This document shows positions 7,423 to 12,599 of a stretch of 14,252 nt of DNA, in pieces. A program made the translations under genes and the position numbers. How positions within the stretch are numbered: position 1 is the first letter of the stretch; each line of letters opens with the position of its first letter. Below the pieces are notes generated by a model. That model saw only the letters and a program-made list of their open reading frames with translations. It was not told the origin of the DNA and searched no databases. Source of the stretch: Betaproteobacteria bacterium (GTDB taxonomy: Bacteria > Pseudomonadota > Gammaproteobacteria > Burkholderiales > Casimicrobiaceae); the NCBI GenBank assembly GCA_013298455.1, contig JAAFHR010000031.1, positions 1 through 14,252 on the forward strand, given 5' to 3'.

Positions 7423-9153
7423 CTAGTTCGCCGCGAGTGCCTGTTTCAAAGTGCCCACCACGTCGCCCAGCGCCAACTTCACCGCCTCGGTCGCACGCCG
7501 CGCTTGATACTCGACCACGCCTTCCTTGAGCCCGCGATCCCCCACCGTGATGCGATGTGGAATGCCGATCAGTTCAAGCTCTGCGAACATCACGCCGGGT
7601 CGTTCTCCGCGATCATCAAGCGCTACGTCGATACCTGCGGCAGCAAGTTCGCTGTAGAGCGAATCAGCGGCGGCTTTCACCTCGGCGCTGCGGTCGTAGC
7701 CGAGCGCTGCGATCACGACCGTGAACGGTGCCATGGAGTCGGGCCAAATGATGCCGCGTTCGTCGTGGTTTTGTTCAATGGCCGCCGCAACAACGCGGGT
7801 CACACCGATGCCGTAGCAGCCCATCTCCATCACTTCTTCTTTTTGCTCTTTGTTCAAAAACTTTGCGCCGAGCGCCTCAGAATATTTTTGGCCGAGCGCG
7901 AAGACATGACCGACTTCGATGCCGCGTCGCAAGCTGATCACGCCTTTGCCATCGGGCGAGGCGTCGCCTTCGACCACGTTTCGAATATCAGCAACGACGT
8001 CAGGTTCTGCGCAGTCGCGTCCCCAGTTGGCGCCAGTCACGTGATAGCCCGATTCATTGGCACCGCAGACGAAATCGCTCATAGCTGCCGCAGTACGATC
8101 AGCCACAACGATGACCTTGCCTGGATGCGCGTTGCCGTGGCGGGGCACAGGGCCGCAGTAGCCCGGTTCAACGCCTAAATACGCTTCAATTTCTTCGGGC
8201 GTCGCGGGCCGGAAATTGGCGAGCTGCGGCAGTTTGCCGAGCTTAATTTCATTGACCATGTGATCGGCTCGGAGCATGCAGAGCACAAAGCCTGCATCGC
8301 TCACATACATCATCGCCTTGAGCTGCTTTTCCATCGGCAGCTTCAAAAATGCGCCCACGTCTTCGCACGTTTTTTGCCCAGGCGTGTGAACGAGTTCGAG
8401 CTTTGCTAATGCGGCAGCGCGAGGTGCTGCGGGCGCGATGGCCTCGGCCATTTCTACGTTCGCAGCGAAATCAGACGTTGGGCAATAAGCGATCACATCT
8501 TCGCCGCTTTCAGCAAGCACTTGAAACTCGTGGGATGCGAAGCCGCCGATGTTGCCCGTGTCGGCATTGACCGCGCGAAACTCTAAGCCCAAACGCGTGA
8601 AAATTTTGCCGTAAGCGTCGTACATCACTTGATAGCTTTTCATGAGTGATGCTTTGTCAACGTCAAACGAATACGCATCTTTCATGATGAATTCGCGCGA
8701 ACGCATCACACCAAAACGCGGACGTCGCTCATCACGAAACTTCGTTTGGATATGGTAGAAATTTCTCGGCAACTGACGCCATGATTTGAGCTCTTGCCGC
8801 GCGATGTCGGTGATGACTTCCTCTGACGTGGGCTGCACAATGAAATCGCGTTCATGCCGATCCTTGATCCGCATCATCTCCGGGCCCATCTTGTCCCAAC
8901 GCCCTGATTCCTGCCAGAGCTCGGCGGGTTGAATCACTGGCATCAAAAGCTCCACCGCGCCCGCTGCATTCATCTCTTCGCGGATCACGTTTTCCACTTT
9001 ACGCAGCACCCGAACGCCGAGTGGCATCCACGTATAAATCCCAGCGCCGAGTTTCTTAATCATGCCAGCACGCATCATCAGTTGATGCGAAATGATTTCG
9101 GCCTCAGCAGGCGCTTCTTTGGTGGTGGAGAGGAAAAATTGGGAGAGTTTCAT
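7423..9153 (-). CDS. proS: Prolyl-tRNA synthetase, bacterial type with editing domain
   Basis: Charges tRNA-Pro with proline in the cytoplasm; essential for translation. At 576 residues it is the normal length for the bacterial (E. coli-like) form. The class II core starts at once (MKLSQFFLST), with motif 1 around 45-76, motif 2 FRDERRPRFGVMRSREF (139-155) and motif 3 MGCYGIGVTRVVAAAIEQ (444-461). The insertion editing domain that removes mis-charged alanine lies between motifs 2 and 3 (about 220-405); Lys 279 falls at the same number as the editing lysine of the E. coli enzyme. The C-terminal anticodon-binding domain is about 475-576, with LDDRGERPGVMFAELELIGIP (split as LDDRGERPG at 512-520 and MFAELELIGIP at 522-532). 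ATG at 9153 matches the family start exactly. There is no Shine-Dalgarno sequence; the leader next to the ATG is made of short C-rich repeats. A REP doublet follows the stop. Confidence 0.97.
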   Translation of the reverse strand: MKLSQFFLSTTKEAPAEAEIISHQLMMRAGMIKKLGAGIYTWMPLGVRVLRKVENVIREEMNAAGAVELLMPVIQPAELWQESGRWDKMGPEMMRIKDRHERDFIVQPTSEEVITDIARQELKSWRQLPRNFYHIQTKFRDERRPRFGVMRSREFIMKDAYSFDVDKASLMKSYQVMYDAYGKIFTRLGLEFRAVNADTGNIGGFASHEFQVLAESGEDVIAYCPTSDFAANVEMAEAIAPAAPRAAALAKLELVHTPGQKTCEDVGAFLKLPMEKQLKAMMYVSDAGFVLCMLRADHMVNEIKLGKLPQLANFRPATPEEIEAYLGVEPGYCGPVPRHGNAHPGKVIVVADRTAAAMSDFVCGANESGYHVTGANWGRDCAEPDVVADIRNVVEGDASPDGKGVISLRRGIEVGHVFALGQKYSEALGAKFLNKEQKEEVMEMGCYGIGVTRVVAAAIEQNHDERGIIWPDSMAPFTVVIAALGYDRSAEVKAAADSLYSELAAAGIDVALDDRGERPGVMFAELELIGIPHRITVGDRGLKEGVVEYQARRATEAVKLALGDVVGTLKQALAAN

Positions 9154-9156
9154 GGG

Positions 9157-9204
9157 GTAGGGGCGACGATCTTAGGGGCTACGGACGACGGAATGGGGGC
9201 TACG
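9157..9204. repeat. Three short direct repeats in the proS leader
   Basis: The 12-mers GTAGGGGCGACG (9157-9168), TTAGGGGCTACG (9172-9183) and ATGGGGGCTACG (9193-9204) recur at 15 and 21 bp steps, ending 3 bp from the proS start codon. Read in the proS direction they give a C-rich leader where a ribosome site would be expected. Similar TAGGGGCGAC motifs occur as extragenic repeats in many bacteria (general recollection, not searched). Confidence 0.6.
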
Positions 9205-9225
9205 TTTAATGGCCCCTCGCGACAA

Positions 9226-9348
9226 GGACGAATGACCAATGACGAATGACGATGCCGGAGAGGACTAATTACCAATGACGATGTCGGGAGGACGAATGAC
9301 CAGTGACGATGTCGGGAGGACGAATGACCAATGACGAATGACGCAAAG
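9226..9348. repeat. Degenerate 28-bp tandem repeats between proS and the amidohydrolase gene
   Basis: Four units begin with GGAC at 9226, 9262, 9290 and 9318. Units 2 and 3 are each 28 bp and differ at three positions; unit 1 is 36 bp through an extra AATGACGA step. Each unit contains the sub-repeat AATGACSA. All frames give low-complexity peptides, so this is not coding. It occupies the 5' region of proS and probably separates its promoter, if that lies further right, from its start codon. Confidence 0.8.
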
Positions 9349-9444
9349 CGATACATAGTAAATCCCGGCTCGCGCAGTAGAGATTTTCGGCCGCGAGAGC
9401 AGACGGCGCAAACCTTTGCGTCGTTCGTCCTTCGTCTTTCGTCC
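9318..9444. repeat. 31-bp imperfect inverted repeat with 65-bp spacer
   Basis: The left arm 9318-9348 (GGACGAATGACC...CGCAAAG) pairs with the right arm 9414-9444 (CTTTGCGTCG...TTTCGTCC) at 27 of 31 positions without gaps. The left arm is also the last unit of the tandem array. The spacer (9349-9413) carries a further short inverted pair, CTCGCG and CGCGAG. The whole could fold into a large nested hairpin or mark a small non-autonomous mobile element. Confidence 0.75.
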
Positions 9445-9469
9445 TTGTGGAAGGCACCGCCTTCCACAA
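9445..9469. repeat. 11-bp perfect hairpin upstream of the amidohydrolase gene
   Basis: TTGTGGAAGGC, loop ACC, GCCTTCCACAA: an 11-bp perfect stem starting one base after the 31-bp inverted repeat ends and finishing 27 bp before the amidohydrolase ATG. It is followed by ATTCAATTTTCG, a weak T-rich tract. It could be a 5' untranslated stem-loop, a terminator-like element, or the outer part of the repeat element. Confidence 0.65.
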
Positions 9470-9496
9470 CATTCAATTTTCGCCTATTCTTCCCCC

Positions 9497-10351
9497 ATGC
9501 TTGAATTTTCTCCTGTTCGGGTGCTCGCACCCGCCCCACACGTAGCTGCCATCCCCCTCGTGTTGGATTCACCGCACAGCGGCCAGCGCTACCCCGCAAA
9601 CTTTGGTTTCGCTTGCGATACGCAGCACTTGCGTAAAGCCGAAGACACCGACATTGACGATCTCTACGCCGCTGCGCCGAGCCTGGGCGCAACCTTGGTC
9701 TGCGCGGAATTTCCGCGAAGCTACATCGATCCGAATCGTCGGATTGAAGACGTCGACCCCGAGATGTTCGACGGGCGCTGGCCACGGGCGGTTGATCCGT
9801 CACCCAAAACCAAATCCGGGATTGGACTGATTTGGCGTGTGCTTGATGATGGCTCGCCCATTTACGCCCGACGGCTGAGCGTTGCAGAAGTCGAAGCCCG
9901 GATTACCGATTGCTACGAGCCTTATTGGCGGGCGTTGACCGAAACAATCGATGCGCAGTACCGCACGCACCAAAAGGTGTTTCACATCAACTGTCACTCG
10001 ATGCCCGAAAAAGCGAGTGCCATTTCCTGGGTGAAAGCGGGAACACCGTTTGCCGACATCGTGCTGGGTGATCGCGATGGTTCAACGTGTTCGCCCGACT
10101 TCACGCACCTGCTTCGCGGCGTGTTTACAGCGGAGGGTTTGAGCGTTGCGATCAATGACCCGTACAAAGGCGTTGAGCTTGTCAAACGTTTTGGCAAGCC
10201 GAATGAAAATCGGCACAGCATTCAAGTCGAGATCAATCGGCGGCTCTACATGAATGAGGCGACTCGTGAGCGCAGTGCGAACTACGCGAACTTGCAGGCC
10301 GCGCTGGGGCGGGTGCTAGAAAGAGTTGCAGGATTCGTTGCAACCGCTTAG
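9497..10351 (+). CDS. N-formylglutamate amidohydrolase
   Basis: A 284-residue member of the N-formylglutamate amidohydrolase family, which releases formate and glutamate from N-formylglutamate, the last step of one histidine-degradation route. Family motifs seen are LDSPHSG (23-29, metal-type His 27), AEFPRSYIDPNR (70-81, with Arg 74, Asp 78 and Asn 80), VFHINCHSMP (161-170, His 163 and His 167), GDRDGSTCS (191-199), and ENRHSIQVEINRRLYMNE (237-254). It is probably cytoplasmic: no signal peptide. ATG at 9497 is preferred over upstream in-frame starts, which only translate the repeat and hairpin. No ribosome site is visible. No hutH, hutU, hutI or hutF genes lie in the window, so it is a stand-alone copy and may act on other N-acyl amino acids. 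It is divergent from proS and followed by a hairpin and a REP doublet. Confidence 0.9.
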   Translation: MLEFSPVRVLAPAPHVAAIPLVLDSPHSGQRYPANFGFACDTQHLRKAEDTDIDDLYAAAPSLGATLVCAEFPRSYIDPNRRIEDVDPEMFDGRWPRAVDPSPKTKSGIGLIWRVLDDGSPIYARRLSVAEVEARITDCYEPYWRALTETIDAQYRTHQKVFHINCHSMPEKASAISWVKAGTPFADIVLGDRDGSTCSPDFTHLLRGVFTAEGLSVAINDPYKGVELVKRFGKPNENRHSIQVEINRRLYMNEATRERSANYANLQAALGRVLERVAGFVATA

Positions 10352-10358
10352 GTGCGTT

Positions 10359-10375
10359 GCTCGTCGTTGACGAGC
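10359..10375 (+). terminator. Terminator-like hairpin after the amidohydrolase gene
   Basis: GCTCGTC, loop GTT, GACGAGC: a 7-bp perfect stem 7 bp beyond the stop codon, followed by GTTATTCCC. The T tract is poor, so intrinsic termination is doubtful. The REP hairpin 6 bp further on may act with it. Confidence 0.35.
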
Positions 10376-10381
10376 GTTATT

Positions 10382-10540
10382 CCCTTCTCCCGCAGGCGGG
10401 AGAAGGGTTAGGGATGAGGGTGTCGCGGTGCTCGATTGACTTGCATACGGAGCGGCGCTTGGGGGCGTTGCTCGAATTTCTACTGCTGTTGCGCCGAGAC
10501 ACCCTCACCCCAGCCCTCTCCCGCCTGCGGGAGAGGGGGC
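10382..10540. repeat. REP doublet 2 (REPIN-like inverted pair)
   Basis: The left unit (10382-10422) has a perfect 12-bp stem, CCCTTCTCCCGC and GCGGGAGAAGGG, followed by TTAGGGATGAGGGTG. The right unit (10499-10540) has ACCCTCACCCCAG followed by a perfect 11-bp stem, CCCTCTCCCGC and GCGGGAGAGGG. The spacer of about 76 bp shows no gene. The order of subtypes (TTC stem with GATGAGGG tail, then CTC stem with GGTGAGGG tail) is the mirror image of doublet 1, so the two doublets are inverted copies of one asymmetric element. It fills most of the 268-bp gap between the amidohydrolase gene and the next gene. Confidence 0.87.
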
Positions 10541-10619
10541 AATCACGGGCCTTCGACGCTCAATGTTTGAAAGCGCTGTCTGGGCGTTACGCGCGCACTG
10601 CCTCACCTAAAATCAAGAC

Positions 10620-11753
10620 ATGCAATTTCACATCCCCGATCCGCGGCTGTTTGCGGACTACGCTGGCACACCCTCCAACCCCTTGATTGATCTTGCCTTG
10701 GCGGCGCTCGCTGCCGAGGTCGCTGTCATCGCCGAAAAACGCGAAACTGAGCTGCGTGAGCGAGTTGCTGCGTCGCTTGTCGCCAGTGAAACGAGCGAGA
10801 TCGCCGACGCGATGCAACGCGCGCCGTCGCTTGCTGTGCTTCGGATGCTTGCTCGCGTGTTGGCAGCAGCGCATGTGGCAGCCGGGCAATCACAAAGCGC
10901 CTCTGCGCTTCCAACGACCGTGTTTGCGCTGCCCATCATCATCGTTGGCGCGAACGCAACGCCCGTCAACGTGCCCGGTGCGCTTCCGCGGATTGAGGAG
11001 TTTGTGTCGTTGATGAAAGCGGGCAAAGCGATCAGGGGCAATCAAACGTTTGTGATGTCAAACGCACTGGCGTCCGGTGCTGCGTTTTCGCTCACCAAAC
11101 TGCCGCAAACCTTGCCGTGGTGGCAAATCGCCGATCAGTCAGCGGTCGCGATTGAGAAGGCTTCGATGCAGCTCCCTGCAAATCAAGAAAGTGTGTATCT
11201 GCGTTTTCTGGTGGGCACGGCGCTGGCCGGCCCCGGCGTGGATTTGCTCACCGAAAACGACACCGGAAAATGGGGCATGCCCTTTACGCAAACGTTTGCC
11301 AAGCAGCTTGGTGGCGGCACGCTGTCTCTTTTAGCGATGCCGCGCCCTCCGCGCACTCCGCTCGCTGCGCTCTATCAAGGTTTGCAGGCGCAACGCGAGG
11401 TGTCATTTCAACTCTTCGCGACCAACGCCATTCGCAAATTTCGCTCCAGCGTGGGCGAACCTGAAGCCGTGATTTCAGCGCATCGAACGGAGCAGGGCGG
11501 TGAGATCCGGCTCTCGCTCTCCAATGCGTTTGATGAAAAAGGTGCCGAAGGTTTTCGAGCGGAACTTCACGCGACCGACCGCGCCCAAGACGTGGCTGTG
11601 ATGATGCAAAACCTGCTCGCCGAATGCAATGTTGAATCAGTCACAACCTTGGCTGACGTGTTCCCTGACGTAGATGCGGCGACTAATTTGCCGATTTTGT
11701 TTCGCGCTGATGCGCTTGAAACCGAAGTGGAGCGGGCGTTGCGACTGCATTGA
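10620..11753 (+). CDS. Hypothetical protein, 377 residues, no recognised family
   Basis: I do not recognise this protein. It is a credible gene: long, starting at ATG, with gene-like composition and the same strand as its neighbours. There is no signal peptide. The N-terminal 20-90 is alanine-rich and predicted helical (LALAALAAEVAVIAEKRE, then VLRMLARVLAAAHVAAG). A strongly hydrophobic stretch VFALPIIIVGANATPV (101-116) looks more like a buried beta strand than a membrane helix. The middle holds WWQIADQSAV (167-176) and TENDTGKWGMPF (211-222), and a mixed alpha/beta C-terminal half ends in an acidic-amphipathic helix ALETEVERALRLH. No Walker, HxH, Ser-hydrolase or cofactor motif is seen. There is no clear ribosome site. 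It stands alone between a REP doublet and a 317-bp gap, so context gives no function; probably a cytoplasmic protein of limited phylogenetic range. Confidence 0.8.
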   Translation: MQFHIPDPRLFADYAGTPSNPLIDLALAALAAEVAVIAEKRETELRERVAASLVASETSEIADAMQRAPSLAVLRMLARVLAAAHVAAGQSQSASALPTTVFALPIIIVGANATPVNVPGALPRIEEFVSLMKAGKAIRGNQTFVMSNALASGAAFSLTKLPQTLPWWQIADQSAVAIEKASMQLPANQESVYLRFLVGTALAGPGVDLLTENDTGKWGMPFTQTFAKQLGGGTLSLLAMPRPPRTPLAALYQGLQAQREVSFQLFATNAIRKFRSSVGEPEAVISAHRTEQGGEIRLSLSNAFDEKGAEGFRAELHATDRAQDVAVMMQNLLAECNVESVTTLADVFPDVDAATNLPILFRADALETEVERALRLH

Positions 11754-12070
11754 TCGAATGTCACTGCACGCCGCAGATGCCCTATCGCGGACGAATTTTC
11801 GATCAAACGGTTTGGTCAGCTCAATCCTTGAACGCCAATGAGACTATGGGGATACAAGAATTTTTGTTGCAAATCGAAAACAACAAAATATCGTTCCATC
11901 CTCAGTATTTGTAAGGCATTTCACACCAAAGCTCATTCGTTGAAACGTACGCTGCAACTGAATCAAAACCAACGGCTCGCCTCGGCTTAACCGCTGGGTT
12001 CGCCTTTCATCGCATTCCACTCGCATCGCCGCCCGCCGTTGCGCACAATTTTCCCCAACGCTCGATCCAC
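11754..12070. other. 317-bp intergenic stretch before dsbB
   Basis: No convincing gene. The middle (about 11860-11930) is visibly more A+T-rich than the flanks and holds an inverted repeat TTTTGTTG (11862-11869) / CAACAAAA (11881-11888) with an 11-base loop. One small frame (11777-11914, 45 codons) has protein-like composition but no ribosome site. The dsbB promoter presumably lies here; I could not identify convincing -35/-10 boxes, and no ribosome site precedes the dsbB ATG. Confidence 0.5.
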
Positions 12071-12589
12071 ATGAATCCTCTCAACGTTTTTCCCACCCGC
12101 CGCGTCGCCTATTTCGCTGGATTTCTGATCTGTGCAGCGCTGATGGGCTACGCGTTTTTTCTGCAGTACGTGAAGGAGCTGGAGCCTTGCCCGATGTGTT
12201 GGTTTCAGCGCGCCGCGCTCTTGGCGATGGCGCTGGTGTTTCTGGTCGCGGCGGTATCGAATCCCGGCAGGCCCGGCGCGAAACTCTATGCGTGGTTAAC
12301 GCTCCTCACAGGCGGCGCAGGCGCGGTGCTCGCTGCGAGGCATCTCTACATTCAATCGATGCCTGCTGATCAGCTCCCGAGCTGCGGCATGGGCATTACT
12401 TACATGCTCGAATCCCTGCCGTTTCTTGAGGTGTTTGGCCGCGCGCTCAAAGGTAGCACTGAGTGCAACAAGATCGATTTGATTTTGGGTTTGCCGATTC
12501 CTGCATGGACGCTCATCTTTTTCTTGCTCGCGATTATTGCGAGTTTCCTGCTCATCAATCACCGAGCGTCGGATCGTCGACGCCGCTAA
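12071..12589 (+). CDS. dsbB: Disulfide bond formation protein DsbB
   Basis: A 172-residue inner-membrane quinone reductase that re-oxidises periplasmic DsbA and passes electrons to ubiquinone or menaquinone. There are four hydrophobic segments (about 12-32, 47-63, 71-92, 143-163). The first periplasmic loop carries the redox pair ELEPCPMCWFQR (Cys 40 and Cys 43), and the second loop carries Cys 105 (LPSCGMG) and Cys 132 (TECNK), the pair that exchanges with DsbA. The Arg 47 after CWFQ matches the residue involved in quinone binding in the family. Length and spacing agree with E. coli DsbB. A basic tail ends the protein. dsbA is not in the window. The secreted peptidase starts 10 bp after the stop, so the two are probably co-transcribed. 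Confidence 0.95.
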   Translation: MNPLNVFPTRRVAYFAGFLICAALMGYAFFLQYVKELEPCPMCWFQRAALLAMALVFLVAAVSNPGRPGAKLYAWLTLLTGGAGAVLAARHLYIQSMPADQLPSCGMGITYMLESLPFLEVFGRALKGSTECNKIDLILGLPIPAWTLIFFLLAIIASFLLINHRASDRRRR

Positions 12590-12599
12590 ATGTTTGGCT

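Noticed and set aside
7504..8178. 224-codon open frame on the plus strand
   Set aside because: It lies wholly antisense to proS, whose motifs are unambiguous; the peptide is His/Ala/Arg-rich with no family resemblance, as expected for a mirror frame in G+C-rich DNA.
9226..9348. Replication origin iterons or protein-binding iteron array
   Set aside because: The units are degenerate with uneven length, and no replication initiator or partition gene is nearby; the site is between chromosomal housekeeping genes.
9150..9803. 217-codon minus-strand frame through the proS upstream region
   Set aside because: Its peptide is low-complexity where it crosses the tandem repeats, and the rest is antisense to the amidohydrolase gene. 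Such serine/histidine-rich repeat peptides are a known annotation artefact.
7265..10540. CRISPR array from the recurrent palindromes
   Set aside because: Only two pairs, 3 kb apart, inverted rather than direct, without regular spacers and without cas genes; they fit REP elements.
11978..12010. tRNA-like GGGTTCGCC segment in the gap before dsbB
   Set aside because: It resembles a T-arm loop but no acceptor, D or anticodon stem can be built around it.
11844..12026. 60-codon minus-strand frame in the intergenic gap
   Set aside because: No ribosome site, no resemblance to any family, and on the opposite strand from both neighbours; probably chance.
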